A DNA stretch of 52,959 nt from contig JRAN01000004.1 of assembly GCA_000768855.1 (NCBI GenBank), positions 1-52,959 on the forward strand, written 5' to 3'. Shown here piece by piece: positions 1 to 8,649 of this stretch; positions within the stretch are counted from its first letter, which is position 1, and every line of letters starts with the position of its first letter. Below the pieces are notes generated by a model that saw nothing but the letters and a program-made list of their open reading frames with translations, was not told the origin of the DNA and ran no database searches. The position numbers and the translations under genes were made by a program. Source of the stretch: Porphyromonadaceae bacterium COT-184 OH4590 (GTDB lineage: Bacteria; Bacteroidota; Bacteroidia; Bacteroidales; Paludibacteraceae).

Positions 1-216
1 TACATCGCCGCACAACTCACACTATTGGAGGAGGTCAAAAAAAAATATTCCGACTACCTCAAAGAAAAGGGCGAAAGCCAACAGGCTACCAAAGACAAAG
101 ACGAAGCCCTCGCCAAACTCGAAAAATGGGTGCGAGAGTTTTATGCCATCACCAAAATAGCTCTCGAAGACAAACCCCAACTCTTGGAAAGCGTCGGCAA
201 ACTCGTCAGAGGGTAG
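1..216 (+). CDS. C-terminal end of an unknown protein (cut by window edge)
   Basis: An open frame runs from base 1 through a TAG stop at 214-216 and clearly continues upstream of the window, so the TTG or internal starts are not the true start. The visible 71 residues are highly charged, rich in Lys, Glu and Asp, and look like an alpha-helical coiled segment ending in VGKLVRG. No domain is recognised. Codon use is richer in C at third positions than in most neighbours, as in the well-expressed genes here. The gene converges on aroB, and its likely terminator lies inside the aroB 3' end. It is probably a small conserved Bacteroidetes protein; the function is unknown. Confidence 0.7.
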   Translation, partial: YIAAQLTLLEEVKKKYSDYLKEKGESQQATKDKDEALAKLEKWVREFYAITKIALEDKPQLLESVGKLVRG

Positions 217-246
217 ATATGCCGCACATTGTGCATAACTTCACTC

Positions 247-1287
247 TCACAGACACACATACTCCAAAGCCTCATAAATTTCGGTTTGTGAGGCTTTTTG
301 ATTGCAACGAAACTTACCTGCTCTCTCTAATAATGTAAAATTAATGTTATGGTCGGCATTTTTTTTGTCATGTAGCATAAAACGGTAAATATCATCGAAG
401 TCCTTGCAGTTGATAGAGATAGTTTTATAATGCTCCTTTACAAAATGATGCAGTCGATGAAACTCATCTCTTGAGAATCCATAATGTATGATAGATAAAT
501 AAAGTTCGCATACCATACCCCAAGCCACAGCCGTACCATGTGTGAGAGCCATATTTTTGCCCGTAGCAAATGCCTCAAAAGCGTGTGCAAAGGTATGCCC
601 GAAATTGAGAGCACGACGTTCGTTTTGGTCATATTTATCTATACGTGCCAAATGTTGCTTTATCTGTATATCTTTTATGATTAACGAACGGAGCAGAGAT
701 TTGTCTATCGCTTGCAGGTCGAGGCTATATGTGAGGTTAAGCAAATGTTCGTCAGCGATAAAGCCATATTTGAGCATTTCGGCATATCCGTCAGCCATTG
801 CCTCATAAGACAGAGTATCAAGTAGGTCGATATTTATCAATATCCATTTAGGGTCGGTAAATGTGCCTATCTCATTTTTTAATCCGAGGAAGTTGACCCC
901 TGTTTTACCGCCTATGGATGCATCTACCATTGCCATAAGCGTTGTAGGGATATTGATAAAAGAACAACCGCGTTTGAATGTGGCAGCCACGAATCCGCCA
1001 AGGTCGGTAATAATACCACCTCCTATATTAATTATCAGCGACTTGCGATTTGCCCCCCTCTCTACTAACCATTGCCAAAGCCCGATAGCCTTCTCTATCG
1101 ACTTTGATTTTTCGGTTGCCTCAATTTTGTATATATGAGTATCGCCGTTATGCAAGAGGGTGTCGAGTATGTTATCGACTAATATTTGATGTACCTGTTG
1201 GTCGATTATTACAAATATGCCATTGTCGGAGTAACGGTCTATGATGTTTTGCAAGTTTCGCTTAAAGTTAGAGTAGAGTATCTTCAT
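247..1287 (-). CDS. aroB: 3-dehydroquinate synthase
   Basis: AroB converts DAHP to 3-dehydroquinate, the second step of the shikimate pathway, using NAD and a metal ion in the cytoplasm. The 346-residue length fits the family. The Gly-rich NAD-binding segment IINIGGGIITDLGGFVAATFKRG, the substrate segment PTTLMAMVDASIGGKTGVN and the metal-binding GHTFAHAFE region are all visible. The start at 1287 lies about 25 bases below a -7 box (CAAAGATA on the plus strand, 1313-1320, read as TATCTTTG). It stands alone rather than in an aro operon and converges on the upstream partial gene. The last codons form a terminator palindrome for that neighbour. Confidence 0.97.
   Translation of the reverse strand: MKILYSNFKRNLQNIIDRYSDNGIFVIIDQQVHQILVDNILDTLLHNGDTHIYKIEATEKSKSIEKAIGLWQWLVERGANRKSLIINIGGGIITDLGGFVAATFKRGCSFINIPTTLMAMVDASIGGKTGVNFLGLKNEIGTFTDPKWILINIDLLDTLSYEAMADGYAEMLKYGFIADEHLLNLTYSLDLQAIDKSLLRSLIIKDIQIKQHLARIDKYDQNERRALNFGHTFAHAFEAFATGKNMALTHGTAVAWGMVCELYLSIIHYGFSRDEFHRLHHFVKEHYKTISINCKDFDDIYRFMLHDKKNADHNINFTLLERAGKFRCNQKASQTEIYEALEYVCL
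266..299 (+). terminator. Terminator inside the 3' end of aroB
   Basis: A 9-bp perfect stem, AAAGCCTCA (266-274) with TGAGGCTTT (289-297), is followed by Ts. It ends the rightward unknown gene but also encodes about ten of the last AroB residues on the other strand. Confidence 0.7.
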
Positions 1288-1395
1288 TTTTGAGCAACTT
1301 AGTTTTGCGGTACAAAGATAAACAAAATCTGATTTGGTCGATATAATAAATAGCCAAAGATTGGCAATAAAAAGCCTGTTGTATTAAAAAAATGT

Positions 1396-1403
1396 TACTT
1401 TTG
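1396..1403 (+). promoter_or_regulatory. -7 promoter box for the zinc-ribbon membrane gene
   Basis: TACTTTTG matches the Bacteroidetes -7 consensus. Transcription from it would begin near 1410, so the in-frame ATG at 1392 cannot be the start and 1440 is favoured. No good -33 box is seen. Confidence 0.5.
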
Positions 1404-1439
1404 TATTTTAAACTACTAAAAAACATAAATTCTATTAAC

Positions 1440-2033
1440 ATGAAAGAAGAAAAATTAATTCGTTGTCGCCCATGTGGGTATATTATGAAAGAGAGTGATC
1501 TGAAAGAGGGCGATGTATGCCCTGCTTGTGGAATGCCACATACTGTATTTGAGCCGTATCGCGAAAAGGTATCTTCGGGACGTCTTAAGTTTTTGGCATT
1601 AGACTTACATCCTATTGCTATTCACTTGTCTCAAACTTTTGTGGCTACTATTCCCGGATTGCTGATTTTACATTTTATCTTTCCGAACTTCTTCCCCGAA
1701 GTTCTGACAAACGTCATTACATTTTCCGTTTATGTGTTTCCGCTTACTTTGATGGCATCTATCGTAACAGGTATTGCAGACGGATATGCTCGTTTTAAAA
1801 CAATGGAGACTCCTCTTCTGAAAAAAAAGATAGCATTCAGCATTATTATTTTCGCAGTGTCGGCTTTACAGTTTTATTTGATTTATAAAGGACAGGTTTA
1901 TACTTGGTACTTCTTGCTCATCTCTTTGGTTTCGTTGGTGCTTGCGATGATGCTTGGACGTATGGGAGTTAAGTTGATAAACGTAATTCTGCCCGGTACA
2001 TTGAAAAAGCCCAAAAAAGCAGTTGCCGCCTGA
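1440..2033 (+). CDS. Membrane protein with N-terminal rubredoxin-like zinc ribbon
   Basis: The 197-residue protein opens with two CxxC knuckles (Cys9/Cys12 and Cys27/Cys30), the spacing of a rubredoxin-like or zinc-ribbon fold binding Fe or Zn. A hydrophobic C-terminal domain follows with about four transmembrane segments (roughly residues 58-80, 90-115, 130-150 and 155-175). His57 and His61, near the first segment, could be metal or haem ligands. This layout suggests a membrane electron-transfer or sensing protein, but no function is established. The start at 1440 was chosen because the upstream ATG precedes the likely transcription start. It stands alone and is followed by its own strong terminator. 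Confidence 0.85.
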   Translation: MKEEKLIRCRPCGYIMKESDLKEGDVCPACGMPHTVFEPYREKVSSGRLKFLALDLHPIAIHLSQTFVATIPGLLILHFIFPNFFPEVLTNVITFSVYVFPLTLMASIVTGIADGYARFKTMETPLLKKKIAFSIIIFAVSALQFYLIYKGQVYTWYFLLISLVSLVLAMMLGRMGVKLINVILPGTLKKPKKAVAA

Positions 2034-2068
2034 TAACGTTAATTAATTTATAACAATCATTTTATGAG

Positions 2069-2096
2069 AGGTTGTCTTCACAGACAACCTTTTTTA
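2069..2096 (+). terminator. Terminator after the zinc-ribbon membrane gene
   Basis: An 8-bp stem AGGTTGTC / GACAACCT with a six-base loop is followed by a run of Ts. Confidence 0.85.
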
Positions 2097-2235
2097 TGTT
2101 TTTTTGATAACAGAATAAATGTTGGTGAACGAAACAAATGTATAACACGGCTTTATGAGCCTTGTATTACTTTCGATATTATAAATATTGGGAAGGCATC
2201 ATAATAATTTTTTACACAGATTGGTATTTTTTTTG

Positions 2236-2243
2236 TACCTTTG
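2236..2243 (+). promoter_or_regulatory. -7 promoter box for tig
   Basis: TACCTTTG is a full match to the Bacteroidetes -7 consensus, 33 bases before the tig start. The -33 element is weak. Confidence 0.7.
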
Positions 2244-2275
2244 CCGTTCAATCAAAATTAAGTTAAATTTGCAAT

Positions 2276-3625
2276 ATGAATATTGTTAGAAATGATGTTG
2301 ATGCTTGTAACGCAACACTTACTCTTACCATCGAGAAACAAGACTATGCCGAAAAGGTAGATAAATCATTGAAAGAATATCGTCGCAAAGTGCAGATGCC
2401 GGGGTTTCGTCCGGGTAATGTACCTGCAGGGCTTGTAAAAAAAATGTATGGTAAATCTATATTAGCCGAAGAGGTTAATAAATTGATCTCCGAGTCATTA
2501 TATAATTATATAAGAGACAATAAGATAAATATTTTAGGTGAACCTTTGTCGAATGAAACAATTCAAAAGCCCATAGACTTTGATACGGACGAAACATTTG
2601 AGTTTGTCTTCGATTTGGGTTTGTCTCCCGAAATAAGTATAGATACTACAGCAAAGGATAAAATACCATATTATAAAATTGCTGTAACAGACGAAATGAT
2701 AGATGAGCATATAAAAATGCATGCTTCTCGTTTAGGACAATATGTGGCTGCTGAAAAAACAGAAGAAAACTCTGTGATAAAAGGCGAGATGACCGAAATT
2801 ACAACCGGCAGCGAACCTCTTAAAGTAGTAGATGCAATTATTACACCACGATACATTAAAGATGATAAACAGAAGAAACTGTTTGTAGGCAAAAAAGTAG
2901 GGGCGAAGATTAAGTTTAATCCTGTTGTGGCAATGACCAATGAATATGAAGTGTCGTCGTTGCTTAATGTATCCAAAGATAAGGTTAAGGATTATGACCA
3001 CGATTTTGAGTATATTATAACAGAGATAACCAATCACCAGAGTGCCGAGATAGACCAAGTTTTGTTTGATAAAGTGGTTGGCGAAGGTGTGGTGAAAAAC
3101 CTGGAAGAGTTCAAAGAGAAGATGAAAGAGGGCATTGCTCGCGTATATGTGGGCGATAGTGACTATAAATTTTCGATTGATGCCAAAGAGTTGTTTGTGA
3201 AGAAAAATAAAAAAGCGGTTTTCCCCGAAGAGTTTCTAAAGAGATGGTTGAAAGCAACCAACGAGAAAATGACCGATGAGACCATTGAAAAAGATTTTCC
3301 GAATATGCTTGAATATCTAAAGTGGGATCTTATCAAAAAGATGTTTGTGGAAAAATATGAAATAAAAATAGAAGACCAAGAGATAAAAGATGCTGCACGT
3401 CAAGATGTATTGATGCGTTTTGCTCAATACGGTATCAACAATCCTCAAGATGATATACTCGATACTTATGTAGAGGAGTCTCTAAAACAGAAAGGTGCTT
3501 TTGAGCAGTTTTATCAACAGGCTGTGGAAAGAGCTGTAATAGCTAAGATAAAGGAGAATGTAGCTATTACCGAAAAAGAGATAACGCTTGAAGAGTTTAA
3601 TAAATTATTTAGTGAAACAAAATAA
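2276..3625 (+). CDS. tig: Trigger factor, ribosome-associated chaperone
   Basis: Trigger factor binds L23 at the ribosome exit tunnel and shields nascent chains. The 449-residue length fits. The ribosome-binding N-terminal domain carries the signature GFRPGNVPAGLVKKMYG near residues 43-59. A divergent FKBP-type middle domain follows and then a long helical C-terminal chaperone domain. The middle domain departs from the E. coli type, as is usual in Bacteroidetes, so prolyl isomerase activity is uncertain. In relatives tig is often followed by clpP and clpX; here it is alone and ends in a strong terminator shared with metK. Confidence 0.95.
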   Translation: MNIVRNDVDACNATLTLTIEKQDYAEKVDKSLKEYRRKVQMPGFRPGNVPAGLVKKMYGKSILAEEVNKLISESLYNYIRDNKINILGEPLSNETIQKPIDFDTDETFEFVFDLGLSPEISIDTTAKDKIPYYKIAVTDEMIDEHIKMHASRLGQYVAAEKTEENSVIKGEMTEITTGSEPLKVVDAIITPRYIKDDKQKKLFVGKKVGAKIKFNPVVAMTNEYEVSSLLNVSKDKVKDYDHDFEYIITEITNHQSAEIDQVLFDKVVGEGVVKNLEEFKEKMKEGIARVYVGDSDYKFSIDAKELFVKKNKKAVFPEEFLKRWLKATNEKMTDETIEKDFPNMLEYLKWDLIKKMFVEKYEIKIEDQEIKDAARQDVLMRFAQYGINNPQDDILDTYVEESLKQKGAFEQFYQQAVERAVIAKIKENVAITEKEITLEEFNKLFSETK

Positions 3626-3640
3626 TTTCGAAATTTGAAT

Positions 3641-3683
3641 AAAAAAAATAGGACTTCATCAACAAAACAAGTCCTATTTTTTT
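3641..3683. terminator. Bidirectional terminator between tig and metK
   Basis: The stem AATAGGACTT / AAGTCCTATT has an A run before it and a T run after it, so it can end tig rightward and metK leftward. Confidence 0.85.
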
Positions 3684-3765
3684 ATTAATAAACTAAACGG
3701 ATTCAGAATATTATTTAATCGATATGATCGATACAATATAGTAATACAATCATCTTACTATATAA

Positions 3766-4977
3766 CTACAGGTTAAATACTTTTTTGATGGTATTTACAT
3801 AATCAAGTTTTTCCCAAGTAAAATACTCTATACCGTTTTCGGTAATGCTTTCTCTGCCAAAATGCCCATAAGAGGCAGTTTTGAGATATATAGGATTACG
3901 AAGTTTTAGCCTCTGTTCGATTGAATAGGGACGCAAATCGAATATTTCATTGATTTTGGTTGCTATCTCGGCGTCTGTCATATTCACGTGTGATTTGCCG
4001 TAAGTGTTCACAAACAGGCTTACAGGCTCTGATATACCTATAGCATAGGATATTTGAATGAGCATTTCGTCTGCAACGCCTGCCGCTACCATATTTTTTG
4101 CGATATGTCTTGCTGCGTAAGCTGCGCTTCTGTCCACCTTGGAGGGGTCTTTGCCACTGAATGCTCCTCCACCGTGTGCACCTTTGCCTCCGTATGTATC
4201 AACAATGATTTTTCTGCCGGTAAGCCCTGTATCGCCGTGAGGACCTCCTATGACAAACTTACCTGTGGGGTTGACGTGAAGTATTATGTTTTCGTCAAAA
4301 AAATTGACAATAGAGGGATTATCGCTTATGACTTTTGGTAATAGAATATTTTGTATGTCATTTTTTATTTTTGCCAACATTTGTTCGTCGTTCTTTTCGA
4401 ATTCATCGTGCTGAGTGGAAACCACAATAGTGTGGATACGTTCTACCATACCGTTATCGTTGTATTGAACGGTTACTTGCGATTTTGAATCCGGACGAAG
4501 ATATGGCATTAGATTTGTCTCTTTTCGTATCTTTTCGAGACAGTAAAGGATTTCGTGTGCCAAATCGAGCGAAAGTGGCAAAAAGTTTTTTGTTTCGTTG
4601 GTGGCATATCCAAACATCATTCCTTGGTCTCCTGCTCCTTGTTCTTCCGGTTTTTGTCGTTCTACGCCTCTATTGATATCGGCAGATTGTTCGTGAATGG
4701 CAGACAGTACTCCACAGGAGTTGCCATCGAACATATAGTCGGATTTATTGTAACCTATGTCTGTTATAACTTCGCGTGCAACATTCTGAATGTCAATATA
4801 CGCTGAAGATTTTACCTCTCCGCCAACTATTACTTGCCCTGTGGTAACAAATGTTTCACAAGCCACTTTGGCATTACTGTCTTTCGATAAAAACTCATCG
4901 AGGATTGCATCCGAAATCTGGTCTGCAACTTTGTCCGGGTGTCCGCTCGACACCGATTCTGATGTGAATAGATACAT
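3766..4977 (-). CDS. metK: S-adenosylmethionine synthase
   Basis: MetK makes S-adenosylmethionine from methionine and ATP. The N-terminal motif [19 protein letters not shown], the ATP-loop segment [20 protein letters not shown] and the glycine-rich [19 protein letters not shown] are intact, and 403 residues is close to the family norm. The start at 4977 follows a leader of about 175 bases. That leader begins with a SAM-II-like aptamer right at the predicted transcription start and later contains a hairpin plus U tract. This implies feedback control by its own product. The gene is alone in its transcription unit and shares a terminator with tig. Confidence 0.97.
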   Translation of the reverse strand: MYLFTSESVSSGHPDKVADQISDAILDEFLSKDSNAKVACETFVTTGQVIVGGEVKSSAYIDIQNVAREVITDIGYNKSDYMFDGNSCGVLSAIHEQSADINRGVERQKPEEQGAGDQGMMFGYATNETKNFLPLSLDLAHEILYCLEKIRKETNLMPYLRPDSKSQVTVQYNDNGMVERIHTIVVSTQHDEFEKNDEQMLAKIKNDIQNILLPKVISDNPSIVNFFDENIILHVNPTGKFVIGGPHGDTGLTGRKIIVDTYGGKGAHGGGAFSGKDPSKVDRSAAYAARHIAKNMVAAGVADEMLIQISYAIGISEPVSLFVNTYGKSHVNMTDAEIATKINEIFDLRPYSIEQRLKLRNPIYLKTASYGHFGRESITENGIEYFTWEKLDYVNTIKKVFNL

Positions 4978-5022
4978 ATTAATTTTGATTTTTGGGTTAC
5001 TAAATAAAAATGTTGTTTTTGT

Positions 5023-5060
5023 GTAAAAAAGAAAAATCTGTTAAACAAATAGTCAACAGA
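5023..5060 (-). terminator. Possible attenuator in the metK leader
   Basis: Read leftward, TCTGTT and AACAGA pair around a 12-base loop and are followed by TTTTTCTTTTTT. The stem is short and GC-poor, so termination would be modest. Its place between the aptamer and the metK start suggests attenuation, which is inference. Confidence 0.45.
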
Positions 5061-5095
5061 AAAAGAATTGAATGTGCTATTAGCCTGATATTATG

Positions 5096-5150
5096 CGGGT
5101 TTTTAGCATTTTTTTATGAGGTTGCAAGCATACAAATCTCTCCTCTTTCC
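5096..5150 (-). promoter_or_regulatory. SAM-II-type riboswitch upstream of metK
   Basis: Read leftward, the leader contains the SAM-II core blocks in order: GAUUUG, GCUUGCAACC, an A-rich linker and UGCUAAA, then AACCC. A short P1 stem GAGG/CCUC (5142-5145 with 5118-5121) encloses the first loop. This matches the known SAM-II layout as I recall it (GAUUU...UUGCA...GCUAAA), a class reported mainly in Alphaproteobacteria and also in Bacteroidetes. The element starts within about ten bases of the predicted transcription start and lies upstream of the SAM synthase gene, so SAM feedback is the natural reading. SAM-V shares the same core and is the main alternative. Confidence 0.8.
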
Positions 5151-5160
5151 ATTTGCAAAA

Positions 5161-5193
5161 CAAAGGTAATATTATTTTTTTGTTTTTGACAAA
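5161..5193 (-). promoter_or_regulatory. metK promoter
   Basis: Read leftward, TTTG (5190-5193), a 21-base spacer and TACCTTTG (5161-5168) form a full Bacteroidetes promoter. Transcription would start near 5154, directly before the riboswitch. Confidence 0.85.
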
Positions 5194-5232
5194 AAGTTTA
5201 TGATTTTTTTTTTAACAAAATTACAACACTCG

Positions 5233-5294
5233 GGTATCATTTACAATACCTGCAAATAGCGATTTTCTATTTGCAGAATAGAATGTAAGTATTG
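5233..5294. other. Nested inverted repeats upstream of the metK promoter
   Basis: CTGCAAATAG (5250-5259) and CTATTTGCAG (5267-5276) form a perfect 10-bp stem with a 7-base loop. CAATAC (5244-5249) and GTATTG (5289-5294) can close around it. No T run follows on either strand, so it is not a standard terminator. The remainder of 5194-5462 holds no gene that I can support, apart from a small hairpin CATCG/CGATG near 5416-5430. Confidence 0.5.
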
Positions 5295-5462
5295 AACCAA
5301 TAGTGTCTTAAACGCTTTTTTATCATTACTGTCACAAACGCCTGTAATAATCCGATAATAAAAATGATATAAAGCAAGCCCCTTTGGTGATTAAAATCTT
5401 ATATTTGTTTGTGCTACATCGTATTGCGATGAGATGTTGATTTTTTGTGGACAGCAGTAAGT

Positions 5463-6044
5463 TTATAAAAATATCTTCTTTATTTTTGGAATATGAATGA
5501 CTACCACTGCAAGGGCTATAGTTAGAGTATATCTCCAAATATACCATGCCCACAAAGGAAAGTCTAAAACAAAATATATCGGAACTATACTCGCATATGT
5601 AACCATCTCAAAGTCATGGAAACACATTATAGCCAGCGACCAAAATCCAAGACGCGCAAAAAGCCTTGATACAAACTTTAAATGATCTTTAATTTGTACT
5701 GAAATCCAATATAATACGATGGTACCCCCACATGCTCCTAATACATCTATGGGGTAATTTCCCCAAATGAAACTATACATGTCCAATTGTGAATATCTGA
5801 TAGCCAATAACCATAAGGCAATAGAGCCAATCTTAAGCCACATCGGTACAGTATACCGTTTGCTCCACCATCCAATAGTAACAAAAGGTAAGGCTGTGAA
5901 ACCCAATAATATACACCAAGGTGTAGTAGGCAAAACTTTATGAAAAATCAATGCTCCCATTGCAATAAAAAAAGATATTGGCAATACTAAATGTTCCCAT
6001 TTAGATAGGAAAAGCAAACACACTTTTGCCCAGAACAAGGTCAT
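5463..6044 (-). pseudogene. N-terminally truncated acyltransferase-3 family membrane protein
   Basis: The 193 residues resemble only the second half of acyltransferase-3 (OatA/NodX-like) proteins, normally about 330-360 residues. There are roughly five hydrophobic segments, an LFWAKV segment near the start of the kind that usually follows WFLPA in the middle of the family, and a C-terminal FHDFE segment. The N-terminal half, with the usual catalytic-type His and the first membrane helices, is missing. No frame in the preceding bases supplies it: the deacetylase stop lies only four bases upstream. It is probably a deletion remnant at the tail of the glycan operon. A genuine short protein is less likely. 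Confidence 0.55.
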
Positions 6045-6048
6045 AGTC

Positions 6049-6948
6049 CTATTCTGTTATACAAACTCGTTTTAGTAAAAATTTGTCATCTCGGTAGCGT
6101 ATCTTACCTCCATAACCTAATACCGCTGTCTTATATTCAGACTGCTTAACCAATGCTACAACCTCATCGTTACAGAAACTATGCGGATAAGAGAAGTGCT
6201 GAACGAGCCTTCCTGTTTCCTCTTCGATTATTTTTTTTGAATTGTATAGCTCAAATTTTATCTGTTCTCTGTTCAACTTTGTTAAAGCATAGTGTGATAC
6301 CGAATGTGAGCCAAGTGTACAAAGTCCACTATCCAACATTTCGTTTAGCTCTGTCCAATTTAATGTTAAATGCTTGTTATAATCGGAAAAGTTGTCAAGG
6401 TAATTATCGAAAACCTGCTTGAAATAGGTAGGCATATTTATATTTGACGAATATATTGACGATAATATAGTTTCAAATGTAGTCTGTTTTTCCTTGTCTG
6501 TTGTACATAAATACACTGTACCGTCCGACAAAGTCAATCTGTCGTTTTTTAATACAATTTCCTCAAGGATCATCCACCATAAGAATATCTTTTTGTTGGG
6601 AAAATCGGTAGTTAAATAGATGGTAAAAGGGACATTATGTTTCTTAAATATAGGATAAGCAAACTGATAAATATCCTTAAAACCATCGTCAAAACTGATA
6701 TTTATGCTTTTTTTATTATTATATTTGCTTAAATTTTGAAAAATACTGTCTATATCCACAAAATTATACCCTTTAGATCTATAATCAACAATTAGTGATT
6801 CTAGATAGCTGGGAGTAATTTCCAAATCGCGGTTACTCTTGAAAAGACTGCGTGAAGCCACTACTCTGTGTAGACACCATATCTCTCCAATAATAGGGTG
6901 AAATAGATGGTTGGCTTTCTTTAAGATTTTATAAAATACGTTAATCAT
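6049..6948 (-). CDS. Polysaccharide deacetylase (CE4 family)
   Basis: The 299-residue protein has the NodB-homology catalytic motifs: SFDDG (metal-binding and base aspartates), GSHSVSH (the HxxxH metal motif) and FSYPH. It should remove N- or O-acyl groups from a glycan or a lipid-linked sugar. No signal peptide is evident, so the substrate may be cytoplasmic or membrane-bound. It is the seventh gene of a leftward glycan cluster and is followed almost directly by the truncated acyltransferase. By class it corresponds to ArnD in an arn-like pathway, but close similarity to ArnD is not evident by eye. Confidence 0.85.
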   Translation of the reverse strand: MINVFYKILKKANHLFHPIIGEIWCLHRVVASRSLFKSNRDLEITPSYLESLIVDYRSKGYNFVDIDSIFQNLSKYNNKKSINISFDDGFKDIYQFAYPIFKKHNVPFTIYLTTDFPNKKIFLWWMILEEIVLKNDRLTLSDGTVYLCTTDKEKQTTFETILSSIYSSNINMPTYFKQVFDNYLDNFSDYNKHLTLNWTELNEMLDSGLCTLGSHSVSHYALTKLNREQIKFELYNSKKIIEEETGRLVQHFSYPHSFCNDEVVALVKQSEYKTAVLGYGGKIRYRDDKFLLKRVCITE

Positions 6949-7086
6949 ATATCAATAAGGTTAATGAGTAGTTAAGTTTATCTTTCTTACAATTTTGAGC
7001 GGAGTTAAGTATGAATCTATTTTTTCTACAATTATATGCAAACAAGCAAGTTATGCCTAATCTCGTCAACTGGCATCAATAAAATA

Positions 7087-8619
7087 TTATCGTTTCTTTA
7101 CAAGTTTATCAATCAATCTATTTGTAAATTGTTTGACACCACAACCTAAAAAATACATTAAGCCTCCATAGACCATAGAAAAAGAGATAAAGACAATAAG
7201 GCCTTTTAGGAAAAAATCAAAATACGAAGATGTTTCAAACAAAAACTTGTTAAGGGGTAATAAAATTATTATTGATATGATGTACAATAATATATAAATA
7301 AATGTGTCTTTCCAATAACTCCAAACAGATACATTAAATCCTTTGCTGAATAGAAAGTATGGTTTCCAGACACATACAATGGCGAGAGTGCTCACACATG
7401 TACCTATCAAAATCCCTGTAAGTCCGTAGAAGTAGCCCAAAAGCACCGATAATGCTAATTTTATGATGGCTTCTGTTATCGGAGCCCAAATATCGTGATA
7501 CAAACAATATCCACTAATAAAATATTGTACCGATTGTCTTACCATTGCTATGTATGTATTGATTATTATCAACGAAAATACAATTTCGGTCAAAATAAAA
7601 TTTTCGCCCAACCAGATAGAGATAAAAGGGGGTATCAAATAATATAGACAATACACTATTACACCACCAACTAAAAAAAATAATCCATTAAACTCCTTAA
7701 AAAGCGAAATTGATTTTTGTGTATCGCCTTCGGCTATTACATGACCTATTCCTGCCATATTTGAACTCAATGTAGAAACTATGAGCGAGATAATACGCTT
7801 TGTTATCATCGTATAGTTGGTATATAATGTTACTGTCGATAGAGACGAAAAAGCAAAAATCAATATATTGTCAGCTTGTCCTCCGGCAAATTCGGCAATC
7901 TTATGTACAAACAGGTTTTTAATATTTTTAAGTATCGAAGGGTACTCTTTTAACAGCTGCTTGCCCTCTTTTAAGTTAATTGTCAGCCAGGGATATTCTT
8001 TCGTTACGCGACGATTTGTCCACCAGCGAGTAAACATTCCAAATCCAAATTCAATTACAAGCCATCCAATGTAATTGCCATATAAATATTTTAACAATAT
8101 TATCTGTAATATTACTTTTAGCAACATCGAATAGTTGGTAACCTTAGCTACTACATATCCCTTTTGGTCTGCGGTTAATAGTATTTGCCTGAAGTTGTTG
8201 AAATAACTAAACAGAGTAACAGACAAAAAAGTATAATATGCTCCATATAAGAACAACAAATTCAATTGAGATTTTTCGAATATCAAAGGAAGAAATAGAG
8301 ATACAATTATTCCGACAACCAAAATAAAAATCCCCACAAGACGATAAAGATAACCAAATAACGAAATAATGCGGTTGATCTCTTCTTGTTTGCCTTCTAC
8401 CAACGGTTTATAAAGAGAATACGATACTGCCGAATAGATGCCGAGTTCGGCAAGATTAAGAAACCCTAAAATATTCTGTATTGTAGCACTTAATCCGACT
8501 AATTCTGTCCCCAAAGTATCTATGAACACCTTTCGTGAGACAAAAGATACAACTAATGCTATAAAATAGAATATAAAAGCAACTCTGGCATTTCTTAAGC
8601 TTTTATCTAATTTGGACAT
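7087..8619 (-). CDS. Wzx-like oligosaccharide flippase
   Basis: The 510-residue protein is hydrophobic throughout with about 12-14 transmembrane segments. It has the N-terminal pattern of polysaccharide biosynthesis export proteins (ARVAFIFYFIALVVSFVSRK, then an FIDTLGTELVGLS loop). It belongs to the MOP superfamily and probably moves an undecaprenyl-linked oligosaccharide across the inner membrane. It lies between the ArnT-like gene, 30 bases upstream, and the deacetylase. No Wzy polymerase is obvious in the cluster. Confidence 0.88.
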   Translation of the reverse strand: MSKLDKSLRNARVAFIFYFIALVVSFVSRKVFIDTLGTELVGLSATIQNILGFLNLAELGIYSAVSYSLYKPLVEGKQEEINRIISLFGYLYRLVGIFILVVGIIVSLFLPLIFEKSQLNLLFLYGAYYTFLSVTLFSYFNNFRQILLTADQKGYVVAKVTNYSMLLKVILQIILLKYLYGNYIGWLVIEFGFGMFTRWWTNRRVTKEYPWLTINLKEGKQLLKEYPSILKNIKNLFVHKIAEFAGGQADNILIFAFSSLSTVTLYTNYTMITKRIISLIVSTLSSNMAGIGHVIAEGDTQKSISLFKEFNGLFFLVGGVIVYCLYYLIPPFISIWLGENFILTEIVFSLIIINTYIAMVRQSVQYFISGYCLYHDIWAPITEAIIKLALSVLLGYFYGLTGILIGTCVSTLAIVCVWKPYFLFSKGFNVSVWSYWKDTFIYILLYIISIIILLPLNKFLFETSSYFDFFLKGLIVFISFSMVYGGLMYFLGCGVKQFTNRLIDKLVKKR

Positions 8620-8649
8620 TTCTTTTGAAATATATGCAAATCTATGGTA

